Assembly: GCA_945911015.1 (NCBI GenBank)
Contig: CAMDZW010000002.1
Span: 1-64,000 of the forward strand
Source: an uncultured Propionibacteriaceae bacterium
GTDB taxonomy: Bacteria > Actinomycetota > Actinomycetes > Propionibacteriales > Propionibacteriaceae
Length of the DNA: 64,000 nucleotides
Reading direction: 5' to 3'
The notes beneath the pieces were generated by a model that was not told where the DNA came from, made no database searches, and saw nothing but the letters and a program-made list of their open reading frames with translations. Of this stretch, positions 26,332 through 34,885 are shown piece after piece. The position numbers and the translations under genes are program-made. Position 1 is the stretch's first letter. Every line of letters begins with the position of its first letter.

Positions 26332-27345
26332 TCAGGGGGCGTGCAAGTGGCCGCGCGCGGCCGCCGGCTCATCGCCGGAAGTGTCGCGGTCGCGCAGGGT
26401 GCGCAGTTCCTCGGCGAATCGACTGGTGCCCTCGGCGGTGGCAAGGAAGGACTCAATCTGCTCATCGCTCAGCTCGGCGGCGAGGTGTTCGGCGTCGTAG
26501 TGGGTCCACCACTGGTCCAGCTCGCCCCAGGTGAGCACGAACGCCCTCACCGGATACCGCGCCGGTTCGCCGTCGTCGTCGGTCACCGGTCGGGGGCGTG
26601 GTGTGCGGGTCTTCTTGGCGTCCTTGGCGCGGGCGAGGGCGTCGGCGGCGAGGTGATGCAGGTCGGTCTCACGTTCGGCCTGCGCGCTCTGGGCGGCGGC
26701 GCGGATCGCCTCAAAGATCGGATGCACCGGAGCCCCGGCGTCGATGCGCTCCAGCTCAGCGATGACTCGTGTTCTTAGTTCGGCGGGTTGGGCGGGGTCC
26801 TCGGCGATCCTCTGGAGCCAGCCGATCTTCTCCAACGTCGTGTGTGAGGCGCCACCGGGGATCATCGCGGCCGCCTGCTCGCGTGTCCTGCCAGCAGGTC
26901 CGAGCGACGGGGGTGCAAATTTTGCACGCCCGTCAGCACCCGGCTGGTTCTCCGAGCTGAACTGGGTCGCGGCCCTCCTGCGCTCAGCGTCCTCGGCCAT
27001 CAGCATCTTCAGCTCCCGGTACAGGGCGGCGGCCTCGGTCTGGGTAAGCGGCTTGTGGAGCACGTTGTCGTCCTGCTCGGCCAGCAGGTGGCCGAGGCGG
27101 TCGGAGATGCCGGAGCGGACCCAGACGTTGACCTTGCGCCAGCCGAGCTGTTTGATCGCCGCCAACCTCCTGGCCCCGCACACCAGCACTCCGTCGGGGG
27201 TGATGGTGATGGGCTGCAACAGCCCGTCCCGTCCGATCGAGGCAGCGAGTTCGTCGATGTTGCCGAACGTGGTCCGGTGCCGGCGTCCGACCCGGATGGA
27301 GTCGACGGTGCGCTCCAGCTCGATGTAGCCCGCCGGTGCGGTCAC
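26332..27345 (-). CDS. ParB/RepB-like nuclease-domain protein
   Basis: This 337-residue protein has the ParB N-terminal domain: IRVGRRHRTTFGNIDELAASIGRDGLLQPITI followed by VLVCGARRLAAIKQLGW, the CTP/nucleotide-binding GxRR motif. A helix-turn-helix-like middle follows. No ParA gene is present, so it may act as an element regulator or plasmid-like maintenance factor rather than in a classic partition pair. It overlaps the downstream-transcribed context by four bases with the gene starting at 28271. Confidence 0.83.
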   Translation of the reverse strand: MTAPAGYIELERTVDSIRVGRRHRTTFGNIDELAASIGRDGLLQPITITPDGVLVCGARRLAAIKQLGWRKVNVWVRSGISDRLGHLLAEQDDNVLHKPLTQTEAAALYRELKMLMAEDAERRRAATQFSSENQPGADGRAKFAPPSLGPAGRTREQAAAMIPGGASHTTLEKIGWLQRIAEDPAQPAELRTRVIAELERIDAGAPVHPIFEAIRAAAQSAQAERETDLHHLAADALARAKDAKKTRTPRPRPVTDDDGEPARYPVRAFVLTWGELDQWWTHYDAEHLAAELSDEQIESFLATAEGTSRFAEELRTLRDRDTSGDEPAAARGHLHAP

Positions 27346-28271
27346 GACCGATCACCACCAGGCTCGTCGTGGTGGCCGGGAACGGCCAGCGAGATGGTCA
27401 GGATGAGGTCGTCATCGCGCAGCAGCACCGGCAGGGTCTCGCCGATCAGCAGCCGCAACAGCACACCCCGCCCGGTGCTGGTAGCTGCGTAGGCGGGGTG
27501 CGGGTTGCCCAACAAGGCGCGCAGCAGCGCCGTCCAGGAGGAAGGCGGGATGTCCAGCAGCGCGCGGGCGTGCTTGTCCCGCCGCAACGCCTCGTAGGCG
27601 GCCTGCCGGGTACCGGTCTTGGTCAGCGCCCCGCAGATATGCTCCACTCCGGCGCGGGCGGTGGCCGGGTCCCAGCCCAACAGCGTGAACAAGGCGATGG
27701 CATCCTCAGCCGCCGACCCAGCCGACATGCACGCCCGATCCGAACCGCGCCCACCACCATCATCATGTCCCGCCCCGGCAGCGTCCGTCTCCACGCCTGT
27801 GTCGTCGTGGTTGCGGGAGTCGGTGATGTGGAAGGCCGGGTGATAGTCGCTCAGCGGGTTCTCCCGGTCAGAGAACCGCTCCGGATCGTGGAACGCCGAG
27901 ACGTGCGGGCGCCTTGCCTGGTGGACCGAGCACAACAGTCCTTGGGCGCGTTCTTCGAAGATGCAGGTGATCCGCACCGCGTGCGTGATGACCGCCCAGG
28001 GGTCGCGTGCCTCGCGGGCGGCGCGGGTGATCATCACCTTGAACGCCGCCGACGCTGCCTCCCACGGGTCCAGGCCGTGCTTCCTGGCGAGGGGTTCGTA
28101 CTTCTCGGCGGTGTGGGCCATCAGCTCCGCCGCCGTCGGATCATGGCTCCACGAGCCTGGTCCCGCGGCGTGGAGCCGGTGCAGCAGGGCGCGCAGCCCG
28201 TCGCTGGTGGTGAAGTCCTCAGCACCCTCGCCGTCAGCGGCGTGTGACTGGGTGGGTGTTGTCGTGGTCAT
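27342..28271 (-). CDS. hypothetical ICE protein
   Basis: This 309-residue protein starts MTTTTPTQSHAADGEG. The N-terminal half, LRALLHRLHAAGPGSWSHDPTAAELMAHTAEKY and WEAASAAFKVMITRAARE, resembles a helical domain found in proteins next to parB on actinobacterial elements. The second half (LFTLLGWDPATARAGVEHICGALTKTGTRQAAYEALRRD) looks like a helix-turn-helix. It may be a replication or regulatory factor. It is coupled to parB by a four-base overlap, and its leader carries a GTGCACCT motif that can fold over its ribosome-binding site. Confidence 0.68.
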   Translation of the reverse strand: MTTTTPTQSHAADGEGAEDFTTSDGLRALLHRLHAAGPGSWSHDPTAAELMAHTAEKYEPLARKHGLDPWEAASAAFKVMITRAAREARDPWAVITHAVRITCIFEERAQGLLCSVHQARRPHVSAFHDPERFSDRENPLSDYHPAFHITDSRNHDDTGVETDAAGAGHDDGGGRGSDRACMSAGSAAEDAIALFTLLGWDPATARAGVEHICGALTKTGTRQAAYEALRRDKHARALLDIPPSSWTALLRALLGNPHPAYAATSTGRGVLLRLLIGETLPVLLRDDDLILTISLAVPGHHDEPGGDRS

Positions 28272-28292
28272 GGTCTGGCACCTCCTGACAGG

Positions 28293-28311
28293 TAGGTGCA
28301 CGCGCGTCCCC
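28293..28311 (-). promoter_or_regulatory. GGGG-N6-GTGCACCTA motif folding on the ribosome-binding site
   Basis: GGGG, six bases and GTGCACCTA lie 22 bases before the start at 28271. The following CCTGTCAGGAGGTGC is complementary to GCACCTACCTG, so the AGGAGG site lies in a hairpin with the motif. This links the motif to control of translation initiation. Confidence 0.6.
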
Positions 28312-28369
28312 ACACCGGCTGGTCCGCCGATGGCGAGGGCGACGTGATGGTGGGGGTGCGCATCTGTGG

Positions 28370-28819
28370 TCACCCCAGCCCGATCCCCGAACGGCTCACC
28401 CACGACTGGTGCCGGCTGCCGCGGCCGAACTCCGAGACATCGGGCAGCCGCCGCGCCCGCTCACTGACGGCCTGCGCGGCCTTGCCGAGACCGCGGCCGC
28501 TGGCACGGGTGACGTGGCCGGTGAGCTGGCGGGTGCGGCGGGCGAGTTCGACCTCGAAGTCGATACCCCGCCCCGCGACCGTCGCGGACTGCCGGGCGAG
28601 CAGATCGGCGGGCCGCACCCACTCCACACCCCGCGCCCGCCGCGCGCTATCCGCGATCGTGGCCTTGCCGGGACGGTTGCGGTGGGCGACCTTGGCGGCC
28701 TGCACCGCCTCCGGCGTCCCCGTCCTCTCCGGGGCTTTCGGGACCGAGTTGTCCTTGGTCGGCTCGGGTGCGTTCTGCCGGCGCTCGTGCTGGTGGCGGG
28801 CAGGGTCTGTGGTGTTCAT
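28370..28819 (-). CDS. hypothetical basic ICE protein
   Basis: This 149-residue protein starts at the ATG overlapping the upstream stop (ATGA at 28816-28819). It is rich in Arg and Ala (VEWVRPADLLARQSATVAGRGIDFEVELARRTRQLTGHV). No known domain is visible. The basic character and position between DUF2637 and parB-linked genes suggest a DNA- or RNA-binding accessory protein. Confidence 0.65.
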   Translation of the reverse strand: MNTTDPARHQHERRQNAPEPTKDNSVPKAPERTGTPEAVQAAKVAHRNRPGKATIADSARRARGVEWVRPADLLARQSATVAGRGIDFEVELARRTRQLTGHVTRASGRGLGKAAQAVSERARRLPDVSEFGRGSRHQSWVSRSGIGLG

Positions 28820-29628
28820 GGGGTCTTCGCCTCCTCGACGGTCTGCTTGTCGGGAAGGTGCGCGGGCGTGAACCAGCGGCCCACGGTGGACGGGTGCACG
28901 CCGAGTTCGCGGGCGATGCGCTTGTTCGACCACCCCTGCTCACGCAACCTCGCGGCGCGCTCACGCCGATCCGAGCTTGTGGCGCCGGCCCGCGGGCGTG
29001 GGGCGACCCTCCGCGGTGACGGTGGCTCATCTGAGGCGCTGTCCCCACCTGCGGTGCTCTCCGCCGGCGCTGGCGGCGCCGGGAACAGACTCGGTTCCGG
29101 CACTTCGACGGGCACGGACGGCCGCCTCGGATGCTCCACCGGCGCGACCCGGTCACGGTCGACTACGCCCATGTCGGGGTCGGTCGCGGTTGGGAGGGGG
29201 CGGGTAAGGATGACGGTCAGGTGGGTGATCGCCAGCAGGACCACCGGTGGCACCGCCGCCACACTCGCGGCGAGCACGCCGGGCACATCGGCATCGGCGG
29301 CGACCACGGCGTGGATCGCGTTGGCGGTCACCGACACCGCAGCGCCGCCGATAAGCAGCACCCACGGATACCAGGCCGATTTGTGGCCGGCGAGGGCGAC
29401 GACGGCGACCGTGGCGACAACGATGATGCCGTCGACGATCAGAGGCCACGCCCACGACTGCCCGGCCCCAATCCCGGACCTGGCGGCGAGGTCAGCCAGC
29501 GCGGTGAAGGACAGCCAGAAGGCGCCGGCGGCGATGAACACCGTCCCCGACACCGCCGTCACCACCGCCCACCGACGCCCCGCAGTCCTGCTCGCGACCC
29601 TGCTGCTGATGATTGGGGTGGTCATCAC
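28816..29628 (-). CDS. DUF2637 membrane protein with C-terminal helix-turn-helix
   Basis: This 270-residue protein has four membrane helices in its N-terminal 135 residues. The DUF2637 pattern is clear: WAVVTAVSGTVFIAAGAFWLSF, SWAWPLIVDGIIVVATVAVVAL, SVTANAIHAVVAADA, PPVVLLAITHLTVIL. These Spd-like proteins accompany actinobacterial conjugative elements. A linker and a helix-turn-helix (ARLREQGWSNKRIARELGVHPSTVGRWF) follow, so it could tie DNA to the membrane. It is coupled on both sides by four-base overlaps. Confidence 0.88.
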   Translation of the reverse strand: MMTTPIISSRVASRTAGRRWAVVTAVSGTVFIAAGAFWLSFTALADLAARSGIGAGQSWAWPLIVDGIIVVATVAVVALAGHKSAWYPWVLLIGGAAVSVTANAIHAVVAADADVPGVLAASVAAVPPVVLLAITHLTVILTRPLPTATDPDMGVVDRDRVAPVEHPRRPSVPVEVPEPSLFPAPPAPAESTAGGDSASDEPPSPRRVAPRPRAGATSSDRRERAARLREQGWSNKRIARELGVHPSTVGRWFTPAHLPDKQTVEEAKTP

Positions 29629-30581
29629 AGCCCTCGCACCCTCGACGACATCGGCGGGCGGGTGCTGGTGTCGCGGTCGAACCAGCCGTCCGCGGCCACC
29701 GGCGGCTCACGCCGCCCCGGCGACGAGGTTCCGCGCCGGGCAGGCTCGGCGCGGACGGTCCGGTAGGCGGAGCGGACCGTGGCGGTGATCTCGCGCTCAG
29801 CGAGCCCGGCGTGACCAGCGGCCGCGGTGAGCACGTCGAGCGCATCCGACGCAGGCAGCCCGTTCTCCGCGAGCCGGCACGCCGCCCAGAACAGAACCCG
29901 GTTCCGCTCACCCTCGCCACGGGCAGCGACCCACGCCGCCAGCCGTGACACATCGACATCCCGACCCATACCGACAGACGCGGGCCGGGGTGTGGGACGG
30001 GGGTCGAGGAAGTCCCGCAACCGTCCCGCATCCAACAGGCTCGCGGGGCCGGCGTTGACCTCCTCGACCTGATAGCCGACCGTGGTGCCCTCGATGGAGC
30101 GGGCCGAGGGCGGGACGATGATGTAGCCGCCGTCGCCTCGGAAGTCGATCCCCGCACGTGCCGCCTGCCAGGACCGCTGCTCCGTGCCCGGTGTGGCCGG
30201 GTAGTAGGCGTGCATCCCGCCGGTGGGTGTGCGCACCAACAGCTCCCACCCCTCCACCAGACCGGCGCGGACGGCGCGGTCGAAACTGGCGCGCCCATCG
30301 ACGGGGCCGTGCACGTCCACGTCCACGACGACCGCGCCCGAGGCGGCCCCGGTCGGGACACCGATGTTCGCCCCCGGCGACTGCCGCCACCACGCCTCGA
30401 CCTGATCCAGGTCCGTGGTGGCGTCGTGGAACCCGTGCTCGGTGGCCGGACGCTTCCCCCACGGTGTGCAGGGGAAGACCGGCACCCCCGCTACTGCGAA
30501 CTCTCGTGCGGCGGCCGACAGCGGCCACGCCGCGTGCATCCGAAGCAATACCGAGGAGACGACTCCGTGCTCGGCCATCAC
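29625..30581 (-). CDS. bifunctional DNA primase/polymerase (prim-pol) domain protein
   Basis: This 318-residue protein has the archaeo-eukaryotic primase-like prim-pol domain: AREFAVAGVPVFPCTPWGKRPATEHGF, VEAWWRQSPGANIGVPTG, VVVDVDVHG (the metal-binding Asp pair) and HAYYPATPGT. A C-terminal helical part includes FWAACRLAENGLPASDALDVL. It can prime or copy the element's DNA during transfer or autonomous replication. It is coupled to the ArdC-like gene upstream by an ATGA overlap. Confidence 0.88.
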   Translation of the reverse strand: MMAEHGVVSSVLLRMHAAWPLSAAAREFAVAGVPVFPCTPWGKRPATEHGFHDATTDLDQVEAWWRQSPGANIGVPTGAASGAVVVDVDVHGPVDGRASFDRAVRAGLVEGWELLVRTPTGGMHAYYPATPGTEQRSWQAARAGIDFRGDGGYIIVPPSARSIEGTTVGYQVEEVNAGPASLLDAGRLRDFLDPRPTPRPASVGMGRDVDVSRLAAWVAARGEGERNRVLFWAACRLAENGLPASDALDVLTAAAGHAGLAEREITATVRSAYRTVRAEPARRGTSSPGRREPPVAADGWFDRDTSTRPPMSSRVRGL

Positions 30582-31699
30582 AGCCCCCGCCCCACGACCG
30601 CCGGCACCGGTACGGGTCTGGCGGCCGGTTCAAGCGACGGAGTCGCCTGCCGCGGCGATGCCGGCTCCGCTGTCGGCGACGCTTGCGCTTGTGCGGGTGC
30701 CTTGCGCTGGGCGGCGTCCCGGTCCAAGCCTGGCGGGGTGCCGTCATCGAGCTGGGGCGTGTCGAGCTGGTCCAGGATCGCCAGAGCGGTCTTGCGGACC
30801 CGCTCCCCGGTGGCCTTGACCACTTCCACCGGCTCTTTCCCGTCGACGCGGGCCGCCCAGGTGGAGACGTACGGGATCGTGTACCCGGAGGTGTCCAACC
30901 CGTGAGCGGCGCCGACCATCAGGGCCACGGACTCGGCTTCGACCTCGCCGATGCCGCGATGCTGACGGGCCTCGTCGGCGTCGGGTCCGTGCAGGAGGAC
31001 GTGTCCGAGTTCGTGGGCGAGGGTCTTGACCTGCGCGGCGGGGTCCATGTTCTCGCGCACCGCCACGGTGTTCGCGGTGTAGTCGGTCATCCCGTTCGCA
31101 CCGTGGATCATCCCCTCGTGCGGCACCCGCACCACCGAGAAACCCGCCGTCTCGACCTGCGCGGCCAGGCCGTCCCACAGCCCAGCCGGGGCCTGGCCCT
31201 CCAGCAGCTTCGGCGCGGGCGGTTCGGGGATCGGGTCGCCGGCGGTCTGCGAGGCGTCCCACACGTAAGCCGGACGGACGCCGATCATCTTGGAACGTAC
31301 GACCTCACCGGCACGGGGCTTCTCGCCCTTGCTCAGGCGCCGCCACGACTCCGCATCGGCCGGGGTGGCGGTGGCGAAGCGGCCGGTGACCGGGGCGAGA
31401 ATCTGATACCCCGGCTGACCCTTCTGCACCTGCCGACCGAGACCCTGCCACTGTCGGTAACCGGCCACATACGACGGGAACGGCTCCGGTACGTGACCGG
31501 ACTCGAACGCCGCCTGGTGCTGCTCCCAGATCAGCAGGGTGTTGGAGAATGATCTGGTCCTGAACCGAGCCGCGAACGCGAGCGCCCGCGCCCAGTCCTC
31601 ACCGGAGACGAGCTGTTCGACTGCGCCGGTCAGGCGCTCGTGCAGCTCGTCGAGCTTCGCCTCCCGCGCGGCTTTGGCTTGCTCCCGTGTCGTGGCCAT
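30578..31699 (-). CDS. ArdC-like anti-restriction protein (ssDNA-binding plus zinc metallopeptidase)
   Basis: This 373-residue protein begins with an ArdC-type ssDNA-binding domain: LVSGEDWARALAFAARFRTRSFSNTLLIW, YRQWQGLGRQVQKGQPGYQILAP. An IrrE/ImmA-type zinc peptidase follows with HELGH (residues 229-233) in LAHELGHVLLHGPD and a second-helix Glu region GEVEAESVALMVG. ArdC proteins protect incoming single-stranded plasmid DNA against host restriction. Being first in the establishment operon fits early expression after transfer. The C-terminal 60 residues are disordered. Confidence 0.87.
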   Translation of the reverse strand: MATTREQAKAAREAKLDELHERLTGAVEQLVSGEDWARALAFAARFRTRSFSNTLLIWEQHQAAFESGHVPEPFPSYVAGYRQWQGLGRQVQKGQPGYQILAPVTGRFATATPADAESWRRLSKGEKPRAGEVVRSKMIGVRPAYVWDASQTAGDPIPEPPAPKLLEGQAPAGLWDGLAAQVETAGFSVVRVPHEGMIHGANGMTDYTANTVAVRENMDPAAQVKTLAHELGHVLLHGPDADEARQHRGIGEVEAESVALMVGAAHGLDTSGYTIPYVSTWAARVDGKEPVEVVKATGERVRKTALAILDQLDTPQLDDGTPPGLDRDAAQRKAPAQAQASPTAEPASPRQATPSLEPAARPVPVPAVVGRGL

Positions 31700-31754
31700 C
31701 GTCGTGTCCTCCCGATACCCTGAGCACCGGGCCGAACTGGGCCTCGGTGACCAT

Positions 31755-31763
31755 CAGGTGCGC
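31755..31763 (-). promoter_or_regulatory. variant GCGCACCTG motif before ardC-like gene
   Basis: CAGGTGCGC on the plus strand is a one-base variant of the recurrent ICE motif, 56 bases before the start at 31699. The GGGR element at the usual distance is missing, so this member is weaker. Confidence 0.35.
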
Positions 31764-31942
31764 CGAGATCACCAGCAAGACGAGACGGACAACGGACGAT
31801 GTGACCGTCAGGTGTGTGGTGAACCCGACGAGTCCGTACCGGACTATCAGCCCCTCAGCAGTCCCGGGCGCCGAGGCCGGCGATGATGCGGATACCTGTA
31901 TCGGCGTTGCGGCGATCTGTATCGCCGCCGCCCTGGCCCTGC

Positions 31943-32890
31943 TCAGGCGGCAGTCTTCTGTCGGCTCAGTTCCCGGTAGCGCGTCGGGGTGACACCCACG
32001 GCTTGGCGGAACATCCGAGCAGCGTGACCTCGGCTGTACCAGCCGACACGTCGCATCGCCTCCTCGATCGGCAGGTCGGTCTCACGCAACAACCGAGCGA
32101 GCTGCTCCGCGCGGACGGTCACCAGGTAGGTCATCGGTGTCTTGCCGTAGGCATGGACGAAGACCCGGCCGAGCTGTGAGGGCGATAGATGCACAGCATC
32201 GGCGATGCTCTGGAGCGTCCATCGCTCAGCGGGCTCACGACGCAAGAGTTCGATGGCCTGTCGCGCTTCAACTCGCAACGGCGCGAACTCACGATGGCGC
32301 GGAGGACTCGGATGCACTGCCCGGCGCTGCGTCACTGATCGACGTACCGCGGTCGTCTTCACGTAGGGCGTGATCACATCGACGACTGCGAACAACAGCG
32401 CTTGCATCCGGTAGAACCGCTCCGGTGTGGGCCCGTCCAGGCTCAGAGCCACCAGCTCGTCGAGCCAGGGCATGAGCATCCCGGCACGATCCTCACCGAG
32501 GTGGAGCACTTGCGCGGGCTCGGAGTACAGCTCCTCGGCAAAGTCTTGGGCGTGCAGCCGGTCGGCGAGGAACGCAGCGTGCTGCCAGAACACCTGATCG
32601 ATCACATAGTCACGGTCCAAGTAGAGGGTCGTGACCGTGATCGACCCCTCGGGCTCGCTCCCACACAGCGTGTTCGCCCCGAGCGCCACGACGTCACCGA
32701 CCGTGACCGGCTTCTCGCCGAACTCGCTCAGCAGAATCGCCGAACCGTTGCGGACGAAGATGAGTCTCACGCAGTCATAGGCGACCGGCGCAGTTGGGGT
32801 GTGGATTGTGCGGCTGCGCGCGAGGATTGGATGGAAGTCGTGCCGCGATGCCGGTTGTTGTCGAGTTGGTGCTCGCGTTTTGGAGGGCAT
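31943..32890 (-). CDS. AraC-family transcriptional regulator
   Basis: This 315-residue protein has an N-terminal cupin-like sensor (CVRLIFVRNGSAILLSEFGEKPVTVGDVVALG). The C-terminal AraC double helix-turn-helix follows: WTLQSIADAVHLSPSQLGRVFVHAYGKTPMTYLVTVRAEQLARLL, then EAMRRVGWYSRGHAARMFRQAVGVTPTRYREL. Similar regulators are common on actinobacterial ICEs. It lies about 100 bases after the bL32 gene on the same strand and may control the resistance operon or the ICE; its ligand is unknown. Confidence 0.9.
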   Translation of the reverse strand: MPSKTRAPTRQQPASRHDFHPILARSRTIHTPTAPVAYDCVRLIFVRNGSAILLSEFGEKPVTVGDVVALGANTLCGSEPEGSITVTTLYLDRDYVIDQVFWQHAAFLADRLHAQDFAEELYSEPAQVLHLGEDRAGMLMPWLDELVALSLDGPTPERFYRMQALLFAVVDVITPYVKTTAVRRSVTQRRAVHPSPPRHREFAPLRVEARQAIELLRREPAERWTLQSIADAVHLSPSQLGRVFVHAYGKTPMTYLVTVRAEQLARLLRETDLPIEEAMRRVGWYSRGHAARMFRQAVGVTPTRYRELSRQKTAA

Positions 32891-32991
32891 GATGCCGGAC
32901 CCGGTCCGAGGCCGTGGGAGACTCGGCCTGGACGTGACGCGGCGACGACCCCGTCGTCTTGGTGGGGCCGTCGCCGCGATCTGTGGGGTGG

Positions 32992-33189
32992 TCAGCGCTG
33001 CATCGTCTGCGGCGTCAGGACCTGACGGCCCCGATATTGGCCGCAGTTAGAGCACGCCCGGTGTGGCAGCGTGGGCTTTCCGCACGCAGGGTTGGGGCAG
33101 GTCGTGGTCTGCGGCGGGGTTGCCTTCCACTGCGAGCGGCGTGATCTGGTGCGCGAGCGTGACTTCCGCCGGAATCCCGATGATGCCAT
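32992..33189 (-). CDS. rpmF: ribosomal protein bL32 paralogue
   Basis: This 65-residue protein, too short to be obvious, matches bL32 of the zinc-ribbon (C+) type. It has a basic N-terminus ([18 protein letters not shown]), then [10 protein letters not shown] and [16 protein letters not shown], with four cysteines in a CX4C...CX2C ribbon. bL32 sits on the 50S subunit near the peptidyl-transferase region and exit tunnel. The start at 33189 has a GGAGA site. The gene follows the cfr-like methyltransferase by 79 bases on the same strand, so the two are probably one operon. A mobile copy next to a 23S methylase suggests ribosome remodelling linked to resistance. Confidence 0.88.
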   Translation of the reverse strand: MASSGFRRKSRSRTRSRRSQWKATPPQTTTCPNPACGKPTLPHRACSNCGQYRGRQVLTPQTMQR

Positions 33190-33268
33190 GGCGGTTCTCC
33201 TTTCAAATACGTTGATGTGGGCGTGGGAACGAGCCCGCATACCGGCGGGTCTCTGCCGACCAGTGGCA

Positions 33269-34453
33269 TCACGGTGTGTCACCTCCCGTCGCTGCTGTGC
33301 GTGGGGTCGGTGGGGTGTGTGGAGCGTCGCGGGCGTTGAGATAGTCGGCGTGGAGTTGCCCGCACGCGGCGTCGATGCCCGTGCCGAACTGCTGACGCCG
33401 GCTGACCGCCACGCCGGCCGACCTCAGACGCGCGACGAACTCTTGGACGGTCCGGGTAGCTGGACGCCGGTACGGTGCGGTCACGCCTGCGGCTTCGTTG
33501 TAGGCGATGACGCTGATCTTGAAAAGGTCCGGTCGTGATCGGTGCTTCACCAGGCGCGCGAGGTGTTCTGCGTGTTCGGCGCTGTCGTTGACGCCATCGA
33601 TCAGCAGATAGGCCAAGAACACACGTCGGCGGGTCGCAGCCACGTGGCGGTCCAGGATGTCCACGCTGGCTTCGAGCGGGAATCGCTTCTGTAACGGGAT
33701 CAGGACGGAGCGCTGGTCCGGGAACGGTGAATGGACCGAGAGAGTGATGGTGACGTGCGGGTGCTGGGCGACTAGTTGGGCCAATCGTGGCGCGAACCCG
33801 ACCGTGGACACTGTGATCCGTCGCGGGGACCAGCCGCCGACCTGCGGGTCGGTCAGCATGTCCAGTGCCGTGAAGATGCGGGGATTGGCGAGGGGTTCGC
33901 CCATGCCCATGAAGGCGATGCTCTTCACGGGAAACGCACGGTCGCGCTGCCAAGGGGCGTAGAGCGCCTGCGCCAGGATCTCCTCGGCGTCCAGGTTCCT
34001 GACGAGCCCGACCGCGCCGGTGGCGCAGAACGTGCAGGCCAGGCCGCAACCGGACTGCGAGGACAGGCAGATCGATGACCAGCCGTCGCGGAAGCGTGAG
34101 CGCACTGCCTCGAAATAGCCGGGCTTGTCGCCGGAGAAGAGGACCTTCTCTACGGATGTGTCTTCGCCGCTGCTCACTACCGTCGCGGGCAGGATCATCG
34201 GTCCTAGCCGTGCTTCGAGGTCGTCGCGTACGAGCCGTGGAAGGTGGCGGGCGTCGCCGAAGCGTGCGGTCCGGCCTGCGCGGAGGCCTTGGAGCAGCGC
34301 GGTGAACTGATAATCGGGCTGACCATGCTCATCGAGCACGCGGCGAATGCGCTCTAGATGGCTGTTGGGCGGAGGAATCGGCAGTGCCGGGCTTCCCGGT
34401 CGCCGTGCAGGGATGCCGGCAGCGAGATTGGTGGGATAGCTGGGAGTGACCAC
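33269..34453 (-). CDS. Cfr-family radical-SAM 23S rRNA methyltransferase
   Basis: This 394-residue radical-SAM enzyme has the iron-sulfur cysteines in CGLACTFC (Cys136, 140, 143), the SAM motif [10 protein letters not shown] and the catalytic cysteine pair Cys129 (GWSSIC) and Cys364 (DAACGQL). Several stretches favour Cfr over housekeeping RlmN: PDYQF near the N-terminus, [53 protein letters not shown] and [13 protein letters not shown]. Cfr methylates C8 of A2503 and gives resistance to phenicols, lincosamides, oxazolidinones, pleuromutilins and streptogramin A. A ~30-residue N-terminal extension is unusual. A leader peptide and a hairpin over its ribosome-binding site suggest inducible expression. 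Activity is inferred, not shown. Confidence 0.85.
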   Translation of the reverse strand: MVTPSYPTNLAAGIPARRPGSPALPIPPPNSHLERIRRVLDEHGQPDYQFTALLQGLRAGRTARFGDARHLPRLVRDDLEARLGPMILPATVVSSGEDTSVEKVLFSGDKPGYFEAVRSRFRDGWSSICLSSQSGCGLACTFCATGAVGLVRNLDAEEILAQALYAPWQRDRAFPVKSIAFMGMGEPLANPRIFTALDMLTDPQVGGWSPRRITVSTVGFAPRLAQLVAQHPHVTITLSVHSPFPDQRSVLIPLQKRFPLEASVDILDRHVAATRRRVFLAYLLIDGVNDSAEHAEHLARLVKHRSRPDLFKISVIAYNEAAGVTAPYRRPATRTVQEFVARLRSAGVAVSRRQQFGTGIDAACGQLHADYLNARDAPHTPPTPRTAATGGDTP

Positions 34454-34462
34454 GAGGGAGAA

Positions 34463-34516
34463 CCTTCCGGGTAGTGAGGTAGATCGCGCGGTGGACGCGA
34501 TCGACTCAGCGGAAGG
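34463..34516 (-). promoter_or_regulatory. hairpin sequestering the cfr-like ribosome-binding site
   Basis: On the minus strand CCTTCCG (34516-34510) can pair with CGGAAGG (34469-34463), the ribosome-binding site of the cfr-like gene. Inside, GATCGCG (34502-34496) pairs perfectly with CGCGATC (34488-34482). The nested stem would hide initiation until opened. Confidence 0.6.
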
Positions 34517-34660
34517 ACAAAGCAGCGTGGCAGCAGCCGATGAAATTCAGTTCAAGAGCGGAATTGGACCACGGGAAGAGCGTCCAGAATGTTCCGTCGA
34601 ACTGGCACGATGTGCCTGCGGAAGACCCGTTCGCGCCGAAGACGTGGCGGTCAGCGAGGT
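34517..34660. other. untranslated leader between leader peptide and cfr-like gene
   Basis: This completes the ~230-base leader of the cfr-like gene. It has no conserved coding sequence: the plus-strand open frame here is compositionally unlike neighbouring genes and lacks a ribosome-binding site. Its role is probably to carry alternative RNA structures. Confidence 0.5.
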
Positions 34661-34688
34661 CTAGCCACCGAATCCTTCCGGTGGCTAG
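34661..34688 (-). promoter_or_regulatory. 10-bp perfect hairpin at the stop of the cfr leader peptide
   Basis: CTAGCCACCG and CGGTGGCTAG flank an eight-base loop (GAAGGATT on the minus strand). The leader-peptide stop codon TAG is inside the 5' arm, so a ribosome finishing or stalled on the leader would open the stem. No T-run follows, so it is more likely an RNA switch than a simple terminator. Confidence 0.7.
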
Positions 34689-34714
34689 GCTCTGTCTGCG
34701 ATCGGGGTCGACAT
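34685..34714 (-). CDS. leader peptide MSTPIADRA for the cfr-like gene
   Basis: This is a nine-codon ORF, M-S-T-P-I-A-D-R-A-stop. Its ATG lies seven bases after a -10-like TAACGT (34727-34722), so the mRNA is probably leaderless. A weak -35 is present. The stop codon enters a perfect hairpin. The Ala/Ser/Thr-rich sequence is of the kind on which chloramphenicol-type drugs stall ribosomes. The peptide resembles the start of the leader before the phenicol exporter (VSSPEASRV). I infer drug-dependent attenuation; no experiment is implied. Confidence 0.65.
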   Translation of the reverse strand: MSTPIADRA

Positions 34715-34885
34715 GACGTCCACGTTAGCACGCGACGCCCGGCCGGTGCTACCGCATAGGTGCTTGCCGCCCGCGGACACGCGTCGTCCACGACAGCGAC
34801 GAGCTGGCCCCGGCGGTGGGTCCGAGCCTTGTCAGACCCACCGCCGGATGCACATTTCAGGTCGGGCCGCAACCAGCGTGTCCGC

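Noticed and set aside
33269..34453. Assignment of the radical-SAM enzyme as housekeeping RlmN
   Set aside because: The sequence around [26 protein letters not shown] and [13 protein letters not shown] follows Cfr, and the gene sits in mobile resistance cargo.
34446..34664. 72-codon plus-strand frame opposite the cfr-like leader
   Set aside because: No ribosome-binding site or family resemblance. The minus-strand leader peptide and hairpins explain the region better.
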